This document shows positions 32,402 to 43,250 of a stretch of 64,000 nucleotides of DNA, in pieces. The stretch covers positions 36,744,739-36,808,738 of the forward strand of contig CM043966.1 in assembly GCA_014529385.2 (NCBI GenBank), written 5' to 3'. The position numbers and the translations under genes were made by a program. Position 1 is the first letter of the stretch, and the number at the start of each line of letters is the position of its first letter. The notes below the pieces were generated by a model. It was not told where the DNA came from and ran no database searches. It saw only the letters and a program-made list of their open reading frames with translations. Source of the DNA: Adiantum capillus-veneris. Lineage: Eukaryota > Streptophyta > Polypodiopsida > Polypodiales > Pteridaceae.

Positions 32402-34970
32402 ATGGCTTTCTCTTATCCGGAGTTTCATGGAAGAAGTGATGAAGATGTGGAAGAATTTTTGGAAAAGATGGAGGTTGCCTGCATTAGCAACCAGATTCAT
32501 GACCCTACGCAAATGTTACGCCTTCTCCAAATTTGTTTGAAGAGTGATGCACGAGTTTGGTCTAAAGCATTTGAAGAGGAGTTGCGTGTGGCTGATCCAC
32601 CTGTAAGGTTGAGTTGGGACAATCTACGACATGGGTTGGAAGTGGAGTTTGTAAAGATAGAAGATCCTGACAAAGTGTGGCAAGAAGTACAGGCTTTGGT
32701 GCAAAAGGAAGGTGAGCCAGTAGATGCGTACATACGTAAGTTTTCATTGGCATGGGAGCAAATGTGCAAGGCTTTAGCACCACAGGTACCCCCGCCTGAC
32801 ATGATGAAGAAGGACAGGTTCTTGGCTGGTCTTTGGGAGAATATACGTTGGAGAGTGGAGCTAAAGAAGCCTATGACATATGAGGATGCACTAGAGGTAG
32901 CAAGGAACAAAGAGTGGAAGCTGAGGAAAATGAGCCAGTTAGGGGTGGAGTCTTTGCCAATGAGGTCTGAATTTCAGCCTATAGAGTCTTTACAAGGGCG
33001 CATGTCAGGGGTTCATCATGAACCAGTGGTTCCTGTTACTACTCAGGTTATGCCAGCAATGGTCACTACAGCAGTGCAAGATGATGGGCTAAGGCAAGAC
33101 ATGAGGCAAATGGTAGATTTGATGAAGAATCTCAGCCTAAACATGCTAGGTCAAGTGGGAAATAATCGAGGTCGAGGGAGGTTTGCAAATCAGCCAGGAG
33201 GTGAAGAAAGGCCTAGGAATGGTGTTGGACAAAGCAATGGTAGGTTTTGGAGGCAGACGCCCACATGTTATAATTGTGGAGAGTTGGGTCACATCAGCCC
33301 GCAATGTGATAAGCCACCAAGGATGGGGGGAGACATGTATCCATTGCCAAGACAGGTGCTAACTAGGTCAAATGATTATGGCATCGAAATTAAGGGAGAC
33401 GAAGGAACCAGTGGACTGACCCAGGAGGAAATGGGAAAGACAAAAGTGCTAAGTGTAGTCACCTTGGAGAAGGCATCAAAGCTAGAGGATACATTAGTGA
33501 TGCCTATTGGGAAGAGGACCACAGAGGATAAGGAAGGAAGAAGTGCCCCAGGTCCTAGTAAGAAGAAAGGAAAGAGCCATGAAGGCGAGGATGTCAAGGC
33601 CAAGAGGAAAAGGAGAGCTCGTCGAAAGTTTCATGTTTCAGATTTTCCACTAGGGGATGGGCAATTAAGCTATGACTTGAAGGAGGATCTGACAAGCAGA
33701 AAGGCAAATGTTACTTTTGGGCAGCTTATAGAGATGGTGCCTAAGCTAAAGCGACAGTGGAAGAGGATGGTTAACCCAATGGAGAAAGAGCCAGAGAGAG
33801 GTTCAGTGAAGGTGTTGGCAATGAACGAGCTACCAGACATTTTTCCAATAGTGGATGTGTGGCATAAAAGGAAAAATTTGGGACAAGGTTATGTGGATGG
33901 CTTAGCCCAAATATGCGTCATAACACACTCATGCGTTGAGAAAATGGGTCTCACAGTGGCTGGGGTGTCAGGTTTTCGGATCAGATTGGCAAACCATCAA
34001 AAAGTAAAATGCTTAGGTGTTGTAAAGAGCTTAGAAGTGGAGGCATATGATGCAAAGGCAGTGGTTGATTTTTATGTGATGCCAGCAGAGTTGGGAGCAT
34101 ATCCTATTATACTGGGCAGACCATGGTTACGTGCAATGGGAGCTGTTCAAGATTGGCGACATGGTACGATTAGCCTCTATGGAAAGACAGGTACCAAGAA
34201 GCTTTATAATATGGACACAAGGAAACGATTAGAGGAGATTTATGAAGATGAGGATGAGTCTAGTGATGAAGACTCTTCCACGGTGACAGATGAGGACAGT
34301 GATAGCACTACCAGCAGTGATGAGGATGCTGATGTTGCATTTCTTTTGATGGATAAAGAAATCCAGGAGTGTGGTTTAGTCGCATTTGCGAATGAAGTTG
34401 AAGATGAAAGTGAAGGGCCTTATGAAGTGATTGAAGGTTTGATGCAAACCAAGGTTGAGTTGTCAAAGAAGCAGGAATTAATGACGCAAATGATTAGTGG
34501 AGACCTCTCAGCTATGGAGAAGGATATATATTTGCATATGCTGGCTAGTTTTCCTGATTTGTTCATTACTTCATATGAAGAGATCAGAGGGTTCAAGGGT
34601 GAAGAGATGCATATAGAGGTGAAAGAAGGTGCTAAGCCAGTGCGGCAAAGGCTAAGAAGGATGGGTCAAGAGCAAATGGAAGCCTTGCGGGTAGAGGTGG
34701 ACAAGTTATTGAAGGCAGGGTTCATAGTTCCAGTGGAGACCACAGAATGGGTGAGTCCAGTTGTAGTCAGTCCAAAGAAGGATGGGAAGTGGAGAATTTG
34801 TGTGGATTTTAAACCCTTAAACGCAGCCACTAAGAAGAACCCATATCCTCTTCCATTCATCGATCAGATCTTAGATTCAGTGGCAGGTTATGAGAGGTAC
34901 AGTGTGTGTGATGGTTTTTCAGGCTATTTTCAATTGAAGATTGCTCTTAAAGACCGCACAAAGATTTTAT
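32402..34970 (+). pseudogene. gag-pol: E5 gag, protease and first half of reverse transcriptase
   Basis: I start at the ATG at 32402 (MAFSYPEFHGRSDEDVEEFL, purine at -3 and G at +4); the frame upstream has no ATG. Gag: capsid with WDNLRHGLEVEF, DKVWQEVQALVQKEGEPVDA and RFLAGLWENIRW, then the knuckle CYNCGELGHISPQC. Protease: YVDGLAQICVIT, where D-G-L-A stands in place of D-[ST]-G-A, then YPIILGRPWLRAM and QDWRHGTISL. After an acidic Asp/Glu/Ser stretch the RT begins: GFIVPVETTEWVSPVVVSPK, RICVDFKPLNAATKK, CDGFSGYFQLKIA. A single-base loss at about 34965-34975 shifts the frame before ITPWG and PFGLSNGP. Confidence 0.93.
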
Positions 34971-36115
34971 TACGCCATGGGGCTGCTATTGCTACACAGT
35001 ATTGCCATTTGGGTTGTCAAATGGACCTTCCTTCTATCAAGAGAGAGCAAATTGGGTGTTGGAACCATTCATTGGTAGTTGTGTTAAGGCTTTTATGGAT
35101 GACTTCTGTGTCTATAGCAGTAGGGCTGATCACCATGAGAAGCTGCAGATGGTATTGGCTCGATATGATGAATGTGGAGGACAACTAAATCCAAAGAAAT
35201 GTCATCTAGCACAGCCAAGGGTGAAGTTATTGGGCCACATGGTGTCAGAAAATGGCATTGAGGCTGATCCAGACAAGGTTAAGTCTATTATTCTTCTTCC
35301 ATCACCTATGAGTACGAAGCAATTGGCAACCTTTATACACAAAGTGAAGTACATGGCACGGTTTATTCCATTGTCTTCGCAGCTTCTTTATCCATTACAG
35401 CAAGTGGCAAAGCATGATCCATTGCAATGGGATGACAAGTGTGAAGAAGTGTTTCAAGAGGTGAAAGAGGTGTTAGGGGGGTTGTCAGCCATGCAGGCTC
35501 CTGATTGGGAGAAAGTTTTTTATGTAAATCCATCAGTAGGGGATGATGCCATTGGAGCCATGCTATTGCAAAAGGGGAAGGGCAGCCATTATATGAGGCC
35601 AGTGTATTGTGCAAGCCGAGTGAAGTTGGTAGCGGAGAGAAAGTTATCGGAAGTAGAGCTAGTGATGGCCAGTGTAATATTTGCTTGTCGACGATTTCGT
35701 CATTACTTGCTACCACGGCCTTTTGTTTTCTTGACGAGTTATGCCTTTTTGCCACAGTTAATTAATGGTATTAACATGTCAAATGTGGTGAAGAAATGGG
35801 TAATTGAGCTGCAAGAGTTTGAGTTCTCTTTTCTAGTGGAAGATAGTACAAGGGCTACCCTAGCTGATTTGTTGACCTACAAGGAGAATCCCCTTATTGT
35901 TAAGGAAGAGGTGGTGAGAAAGGTAGTTGAAGAAGTGCCACAGATCAGCAATGCACATGTGTTGTTCTTTGATGGTTCATACAGGAAGAGCCACGATGCA
36001 GCTTCAGGGGGTATAGCACTTTATGATCCAGAGGGGAAGCTAGTATGTAAGAGAGGGTTCAAATTGGATGCGCATAGTAACAATGAGGCTGAATATGCTA
36101 CATTGGAAGCCGGAT
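34971..36115 (+). pseudogene. pol: E5 second half of reverse transcriptase and RNase H
   Basis: After the frameshift the RT continues with LPFGLSNGPSFYQ, the catalytic FMDD (35092-35103) and KLLGHMVSENGI, the connection KYMARFIPLSS, then the Ty3 RNase H-like segment (LSEVELVMASVIFACRRFRHYLL). A further RNase H fold follows: VLFFDGSYRKSHDAASGG and NNEAEYATLEAG, with Asp and Glu in the usual places. This second pattern resembles the additional RNase H found in some plant Ty3 lineages. Another one-base loss near 36115 shifts the frame before CLKHGVRRL. Confidence 0.88.
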
Positions 36116-37748
36116 ACACATTTGTTTGAAGCATGGGGTTCGAAGGTTGAGCATAAAAGGTGATGCCTTGTTAGTGGTGAAGCAAGTGCTGGGTGTGTGG
36201 AAGAGCAAGAACACCTCATTGAAGGAAATGTGCTTCAGAATTAAAGGCCTGTTAAAAATGTTTGAAGCATGGAGCATCAAACACATTGAACGTGCTCTAA
36301 ATGGAGAGGCACATGAAGCAGCTCAAGGCATGATTGGGGAGCTATTCGTGTTGAGGACCAATTTACCTCTTTATCATGGCCGGGAAAGTTTGGCTCAAGA
36401 AGAGGAGTTTTTGCTAACAGGAATCATTCCAAAGGAGATTCAGAAGTCTAAGAAGTATGGCTTTGTGCGTAGAGCATACAGGTACAAATTGATTGGTGAT
36501 GTCTTATACATGAAAGGGGATGATCTCGTGTTGAGACGTGTACCTTGGCGGGAGGAGATTTACAGAGTGCTGGAAGAGAATCATGAAGGCGCATGTGGTG
36601 GCCATTTTGCTCTAAAGATCACCTTGCATAAGATTTTGCAAGAGGGGTATGTATGGCCTAGTTTGCACAAGGATGTTCACCATTGGTGTAGGTCTTGCAA
36701 TAGATGTCAAGCATTTGGGAAGAGAGTGTTGGAGCCAGAGCTACGAAAAACCATTATGGCGTTTGATGTGTTTGAAAAGTGGGGGATTGATGCAATAGGC
36801 CCGTTACCTATCACAAGCAGGGGCAAAAGCTATATCTTGACGGCAGTGGACTATCTTTCTAGATGGGCAGAGGCTATAGCAGTAAAATAGATCACTGCAA
36901 AGGATGTGGCAAAATTTGTGTATGATGAAATATGTTGCAAGTTTGGGGTGCCATTAGAGCTACTTTCAGATAAGGGGCCAGGATTTAGAGCTAAACTGCT
37001 AGACTTCTTATGCACAAAGATGAAGATTAGGCACCAGCATACCACTCCTTATTACCCGCAGTGTAATGGCTTAAATGAAAGATTCAATGGTGAGTTGGTA
37101 CAAATTCTTTCTAAAGTGACAGAGCACCAAGGAAAGAATTGGGATTTGGAATTGCCTAGTGCATTATGGGCTTACCGTACTTCGGTGAAGACAAGTACAG
37201 GGTTTACTCCATTTCATTTGGTGTATGGAAAGGAAGCACTATTGCCTGTGGAGGTAGAGTTGCCTGCGGTCAAGATGTTAGAGAAGTTGCTTGGGTCGCC
37301 TAGTGATGCATTCAAAGAGAGGCTCTTGCAGTTACAAGAGGTCCAGTTGGATAGGATGAGCGCATTGGAGCATTATGGGCAGATGCAGGATAAGGCTTTG
37401 GCAAAGATAAATGAAAAGGTTAAAAGTAAGGGTATCAAGAAACATGACTTGGTTTTGCGCTACAATAGTAAGCTAGACAACACCTTCCAAAAGAAGTTTC
37501 AAATTAAGTGGGAAGGCCCTTTCAAGGTAGTGGAGTGTTTTCCAAATGGCACATATCAGCTGGCTAACCTGGATGGTGTTCTACATAAGTCAAGGGTAAA
37601 TGGGTTGTGTCTTAAATTGTATCATGCTAGATTGATGATGGTGGAGCAAGATGAGCTATCTGTGGATCAAGCAGTGTTGGTGAGGGAGGAGGAGACCTGT
37701 GATGCGGCGAGTCTCATATCTCTCTTTGCTGCTGCTGATCATGAATGA
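36116..37748 (+). pseudogene. pol: E5 RNase H end and integrase
   Basis: The RNase H ends with KGDALLVVKQVLG. The integrase has an intact zinc module (NHEGACGGHF, then CRSCNRC), core residues in KWGIDAIGPLP, DKGPGFRA and NGLNERFNGE (the DDE set), LWAYRTSVKTSTGFTPFHLV, and a C-terminal GPF/Y-type domain: KKHDLVLRYN, FQIKWEGPFKVVE, GTYQLANLDG. A TAG at 36888-36890 interrupts the core between the first and second Asp; CAG to TAG would explain it. There is no chromodomain after the C-terminal domain and no second protease. The ORF ends 28 bp before the 3' LTR. Confidence 0.92.
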
Positions 37749-37757
37749 TCTAGCAGG

Positions 37758-37776
37758 CTAGGGGATGGGCAAATTA
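37758..37776 (+). promoter_or_regulatory. E5 polypurine tract
   Basis: GGCTAGGGGATGGGCAAAT with a final TA abuts the LTR start TGTCAGG. It is the expected plus-strand primer site. Confidence 0.75.
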
Positions 37777-38922
37777 TGTCAGGAGTTTTTTGGAGCAAGG
37801 GATTGCGCATATGTACATATACATGCATGGTGCATCAAATAAAGGATTGCCCATTTTCCTTAGCCAGGTGGTTATGTGGGGCCCACATGTGTACAGGTAG
37901 GACAGGGTGTACATAGTGCACCGATTTTCACTATTACCAGTACCACTGTGTTTTTCTACAATAATGAGGAGTTTATAGTGTGTAAAACTTCTCGAGGAAG
38001 CTATCCGCGGGCCGACGACATGAGGTCAGTAGGTGCGTCAGATGGCATCTAGTGGCGTCAGGAGGGCGAACGAGGTCAATATTTGCACGCAGATGAGGAC
38101 GGACACAACGTGGGTGTTTGCTTCTGAGAATTATGCAGAAAGGTCATCATGAGGACCTTTTTTTGGGGCCACTTCACGTGGTGGCGAGATGCCTTATTGG
38201 AAAAAAGCTGAGTGCAAGGTGTGCGAATGATGCAAAAAGGTGACAACTATGCACTGCGAGGTCAGTTTTTGGCCTGTTCGGGGTCCGTTTGAGGTCATCT
38301 AAAAGGCCAAGGGTGCCCAACTAATAAAGCTAAGTGTGGGAACTGAAAAAACAGAGAGAAGACCAGAAAAAACGTGGAGAAGAGAGGAGGAACAGCCGCA
38401 GGTGTGTTTTTGCTCATTTTGGAGCCTGTTTTGGCCGTAAACTGCTCATCCGATGTCGGATTTGAGCACTTTGACATTGTAGACTGGGGTTTTGGGCCGT
38501 TCCGGACGCGATGGTGCTGTCCATTTTGCCAAATTTCTCACTTTTTTTTTGCTATTTTTCTGTGTAATCTTCTCCGGTGAGTGAAGCTTCTTCTCCAATT
38601 TGTGATTGTATCTGGTATCTTTTACCCATATTGTGTGAGCTGTTTGCCCCATTGGTGTTGGCCCAAGCTCATTTGTATCTAAACATTAGAAATTCTCCTC
38701 TTTTGAGATGAGTTTTTTGGGGGTGTGTGTGTGTGTGTGTGTGTGTGTGGAGTGGACAAGTGGATAGTTTCTCTCCTCTCACTCCAGAGGTGTGTTCCCT
38801 GTCTCGGCCAGGTGTGTTGTCTAAGCCGAGTGGTGCCCCATAGTGTGTGTGTGTGTGTATCTTTCCAAGAGTGTGTGTCGGGTCGTTATAGAGGCGCTGT
38901 GTGTGTTTTCATCCCGCTCACA
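37777..38922 (+). repeat. E5 3' LTR
   Basis: 1146 bp, near-identical to 30164-31311. It ends CTCACA and is followed by GCGT and the right half of the split palindrome. Confidence 0.96.
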
Positions 38923-39195
38923 GCGTATAAAGTCTCACTGCTTTGAAGATGAACCTAGAGATTAACCTTGACCAATCTAAGCATCCACAATAAGATTATG
39001 AGTGCATCTACCCAATTTCAGCCCATTTAAGCCTCATATACTCAGAACTAAGACAAAATCTAGTTTCAAGCCTGCAAGGAGTTCTAGTGGTCACAGCTTG
39101 TCCAAACAACATCCAAATTGAAATCCATACATATATTCATGAAGTACATGATGAGTGTTGTGCTTATGTGAAATATCACTCTTTTCGAGCACTTA

Positions 39196-39217
39196 GACAT
39201 TATACGCGTATAATGTC
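39196..39217. repeat. Family B palindrome nearest to ORF3 of E2
   Basis: A perfect 22-bp dyad of GACATTATACG and its reverse complement. Compared with GACTTTATACG both arms carry the matching change, so symmetry is kept. Confidence 0.95.
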
Positions 39218-39376
39218 TTACAGCATCATTTAGCACCCAAAAGCAATCATCATCATATGCACTACACCCTTAGGCCCTAGTTAGCCTGTTTTTCAATTTT
39301 AGAGTCATTTTGACAGATAGAAATTGAGAAAATGTAGGACTAGCTAACTTAATCCTTTGAAGTGTCTGCAAGATCT

Positions 39377-42300
39377 ATGGAGTCCAGTAAATCACCAGCA
39401 AAGAAGAAGAGGATGTCTGTAAAAGACATTATTGTGGCTAGTGAACCCTATACATTGCTAGAGGAGACACTCAAGCCATCCAAGGCCTGGGTAGAGGAGG
39501 TCACATTAGAAAAGGAAGGGATTGCAGTATATCAAGGCACTTTCAGAGACCCACAAGGCAACACAGTGGATATCCCAATGGATCCATGAGAGATGTTAGA
39601 AATAGCAAACTGAGAAGAAACTCTCCACCAGCTACAAAGAGCGGACCTGCATAACTTCTACATGGCACCACCAGCAGGTGTGGATGTTCAGACAATATAT
39701 GAGCTAGTCAGCTCTATTCAAAAAGACGTCAAGGCGATGATAACATCTTTGGATGGCCAAAAGACAGAAAATCTGATCACACCTCAAACCATAGCAGATG
39801 CACTTGGGCTCCACAATAGGGGAAGCTTAGTTCAAGAAAGAAGGGATGAGGTAAAGTCCTATGCACAAAAGAAGTTTAATCACCCATTCAAAGACCTGGT
39901 GGACCCAAGGACTGCAAAGATATGAAAACTCTACAACCAATACTTCCACATGTACAACAAGAGGCCACAGAAATACACAACTCCTCCCCAAGTCGTGGCA
40001 GAAACTATAACCTGGGCTTTGAAAAGCAACATACCCAAAGAAGTGAACTACACCAAATACCTGCATGAGCAAGTGGTTGGCATGGGCATGGAAAATCCCA
40101 AGTACATTGGAGGAGTGGAAACCTTGACAAAGATTGCATATGAGGCAATCGGAACAAGAGGACATTGGCCAGATCCACCAGCACAGAATGAGTGGTTCAA
40201 AATGAAACCTGATATTGAAGATGAGCCAGTAAAAGCAACAACTCCACCCATCACAACTAGGCTAAGAAAAAAGTTGGAAACTGTGCCTGAAGACGAACCT
40301 TTGGAGCCACCAAGGAAGAAAGGGAAAGCATCATTGGCCAGGGAATCCAGACCCAAGGAAACACACAGTCAAAAGGCTGCTTGGATTGAAAGATTGATAG
40401 AACATTTCAGAGCAGAAAGGGCATTAAGATGAGATTTTGAAGAATACTGGGTGCCAGACCCGGCCAAAGTTTGGAGGAAGCTCCTCTAAACCATTAGAGG
40501 ACCAATTTGACGGGCATATGAAGAGACAAAAGTTGTACTTGATCAGCAAAACTTAGAGCCTTTCACAATGGAAGAAGTGCAAGACATCAAAAATAAGTTA
40601 AAGGAAACATCAAAAACACTGGAGAAGAAGGATATAGAGGAAGATCAAACGAAAGACAAAACACCACCTTCACCACCAAGTTCTCCCACACCTCCTCCAA
40701 GTCCAAAACCATCTACACCCGAACCCCACCTTCACCACCAAGTTCTCCCACACCTCCTCCAAGTGCAAAACCATCTACATCCGAACCCCAATCTTCACCA
40801 AAAGCAACAGAAGAGGCCACACTTGCACACAGGGATCAAGAAAAAGATAAAAGGAATACGTATGAAGATCTCATCCAAGCAGGATATACGAAGGCAAAGG
40901 CTTCCACAATGGTTTATGGTACTCCTAACCCACCATGGGCTGCAAAGCAAGAAGGAGAAATACAAGAGCTCCCCAAAAATGGGGAAAGAGATGATGAATC
41001 GGAAAAGAGAAAGATAGACCACGAGTCTCAACAAATAGCTCCAGAAAGATACTCACCACTGTCCTGAGTGCTAGGGATGGTTCAAGCCCCCCCAGTGCCT
41101 CAATGGAGACCTTTGGATGCCCCATGATGAGCACTACCTACAAGAGTATTGATTAGTACGGGCTATCAAGTTCCATTGGCTGGTCCAATCAATAGACCCA
41201 CAGTTAGAAACCTGGTAGCAACAACTAAACATGACATAAAAGCCGCCTATCAAATACTGGACACAATCAAGATGCGGTCTCTTACCATTGCTGAAGAGAA
41301 AAACATGCTACGTACCAGGGATGACAACATGCAAATGAACATGAGAACCTCTCAAATCTAGTACAAGATACCCACCTGAAGGCCGAAGAAGTAGAGAAGG
41401 AGCTTGGCACTCTTATTACAACACTAAGGGAATCTGAGAGCAAAAGAGACACTCTCATGCAAGAGATGGCCGAAGCCTCAAGAGTAATCAAGACTCTCCA
41501 AGAGCAAAAAGATCAGGTCTTGGATGAATTAAAAGCGGCAAAAGACGAAGTCCTAGAGCTGAAGGAAAAATTAGAGCTCCAGGACCTAACAATCAAAAGA
41601 CTAAGGGCTACACCAAGGGCGGTGAGGGCAAGTGCAAGGGCAGATGCCCAAGTTATACAAGCCTTGGAAGCACAAATCACCACCCTACAGAAGGAATTGC
41701 GGCTAGAACAAAGACAGTGGATGCATATGGCCGAAGGGTCTCTAGCCACCAAAGAAATAATGAGAGCCAAACACCAAGCTCTTCAAAAAGAACATGAAGA
41801 ACTCCAAAAGAATATGGAAACACTGCAAGAGAAAATGGTTGACATGGCAGAGGAAGCTACTCAACAAGACACATTTGTGTACAGACAGATCACGGACTTG
41901 CAAAAGCAAATAGCAGTTTTAAGGACATAAGAATCAAAACCAGGGCATAGTGAAATGGAGACAAATGCTAGAGATGAGCCCATGGAAATTCCTGAAGGTG
42001 CCAAAGACATACATCACAAGGAAGGACAGGAGTAGACAGTGGTAGAAAAAACACAACCACTAACCGCAGAGGAGGAGATACACCTCCAGCTTCTGATAAA
42101 GAAGACAACAACAGAAGACCACAAGGCAGCCTTGGAATGGGAATAAAAAATGCTCCATTCTATGGGAGTGTAAGGGCTGGCCACAAATGTACTTAGGGAG
42201 GAATGGATGCAACCCACACTCCCATATCCTTGCCTAAAGTATGAAGTAATACTAATCAGGAAAAGAGTTGGAGCGGAAGCCACATAGCTGATTTATGAAG

Positions 42301-42813
42301 AAGATGTCAAGAATATAGAGGTTGCAGGTAGAGTGGTGGACTCACAACCAAGATGGAGAAAAACCTGGCTCCTAAAGTACCCAGGATTTTTGAAATACTT
42401 GGTGGAGGCCCCAAAGATTATCAGAGATGACCTCCTATTTTGCCCAATCCCTCGTGTTTGCACTTGGGCAAATCATTTTAGAATCCTGAAGGCTCATCCA
42501 AAATGGCATAACTACACGTCTATGTCTGCACCCATGGAAGGAGAGAGAATATGTGTCTCTTATATGGTGAAAACCCTGAAGGCCACCATTAAGATCTTCA
42601 CACGATCTCCAGACTTGACGTGTGTCATGATCCAGAAAATCTACAAAACCTTGTTGGCTTGCTTTGAAGTGTTCAGGCCTTCTAAAGTGATGGATTCTAC
42701 ACTCCTATCAATGGGAGACATTGTCACTGCAATGACATATGATCTGTCAAAACAATCATCTCCAGAGGTTTTACACTTACTGTATCAGAGAATCATGTTT
42801 CTACCCAGCTGAC
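39377..42813 (+). pseudogene. E2 ORF3: long protein of unknown function with a coiled coil
   Basis: One frame carries 39377 to about 41017, with single stops at 39587-39589, 39631 or so, 39923-39925, 40430-40432 and nearby; the frame changes near 41050-41450 and again before 42333. Parts: N-terminal region about 350 residues (LITPQTIADALGLHNRG, YNKRPQKYTTPPQVVAETIT, TLTKIAYEAIGTRGHWPDPP), a Pro/Ser-rich link with a near-exact 63-bp duplication (about 40670-40790), a coiled coil of about 155 residues (41457-41930, rich in Leu, Glu, Lys heptads), and a helical C-terminal part (YMVKTLKATIKIFTRSPDL). E6 has a homologue at 45.6-49.6 kb. I see no signal peptide or membrane segment. It occupies the env position, directly before the PPT. 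Confidence 0.75.
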
Positions 42814-42828
42814 GGTGGAAGGGGAGAG
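42814..42828 (+). promoter_or_regulatory. E2 polypurine tract
   Basis: GGTGGAAGGGGAGAG lies between the ORF3 stop (TGA 42810-42812) and TGTTGACGG. It marks the start of the 3' LTR. Confidence 0.8.
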
Positions 42829-43250
42829 TGTTGACGGTGGAATACAGAAGAGGTTCCCCAATACATTGTACTATTATTTTTTGAAGCAAAATGATACCTT
42901 TGTAATATTTGAGCAGCCATTAGACTTTGTGGGAATGAGCCTCTATGGAGGAATGTCCATAAGTCAATTTTTTAAACCCTAAACCCAACTTTTGAATTAA
43001 TCAAATCCGGTTATTACTGTGTGTGGTGTTTGAGAGAGAGAGAGAAAGAGTGAGAGTGTGATTTGTTCTCTTCCCTACGTGCACTATGAAAGGCCCATTG
43101 CTAAAGCGACACCACCATTGTGTTAGCAACAGCAAGGGCTTCCATTCAACACCAAGAGTGTGTGATTCCGACTACCACGCGAAGTGAGCTCCTACGAGCT
43201 TCCAGGTGAGTTTTTTTTGCAAACCAGGTGTCCGTTTGGTGAGCTCTTTG
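42829..43250 (+). repeat. E2 3' LTR, start only certain
   Basis: It begins TGTTGACGGTGG after the PPT and contains a GA-rich run at about 43030-43050. The end is not fixed because no second copy is in the window; it may reach as far as 43.7 kb. No gene is visible between here and 43740. Confidence 0.6.

Larger units (their letters stand above)
30164..38922 (+). mobile_element. E5: complete young Ty3/gypsy element
   Basis: It has 1148-bp and 1146-bp LTRs (30164-31311 and 37777-38922) with TG...CA ends, the GCGT duplication, PBS (31318-31331), gag-pro-RT-RNase H-integrase in plus orientation and a PPT just before the 3' LTR. By eye the LTRs differ at about a dozen sites plus TG-run length, near 1 percent, so insertion was recent. 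Two frameshifts and one stop break pol, so this copy could move only with help. RT, RNase H, integrase order and a GPF/Y-type C-terminus without a chromodomain place it in non-chromovirus Ty3/gypsy. It is unlike E1 and E6 in sequence and has one protease. Confidence 0.96.
14396..43250 (+). mobile_element. E2: giant Ty3-type element, internally deleted and interrupted by two nested elements
   Basis: In plus orientation the pieces are family B palindromes, integrase, second protease, W-x-P tail, purine tract (17474-17489), spacer, ORF3 (39377-42813), PPT and 3' LTR from 42829. E3 (17836-28584) and E5 (30164-38922) are later insertions into the spacer. Without them the spacer is about 2.3 kb, close to the 2.4 kb of E6. 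Joining these pieces as one element is an inference from that identical order in E6 on the other strand and from one palindrome family lying on both sides of E3 and E5. Gag, first protease, RT and RNase H are missing, apparently through deletion between 14.83 and 14.98 kb. Confidence 0.65.

Noticed and set aside
28731-39217. Regularly spaced palindromes as a CRISPR-like array
   Set aside because: The period is about 284 bp, the host is a plant, no cas-like genes are present, and the sites lie in retrotransposon leaders and spacers.
39377-42813. ORF3 as an envelope protein
   Set aside because: The position fits, but I see no signal peptide, no membrane segment and no Cys-rich surface-type region; the protein looks soluble with a coiled coil.
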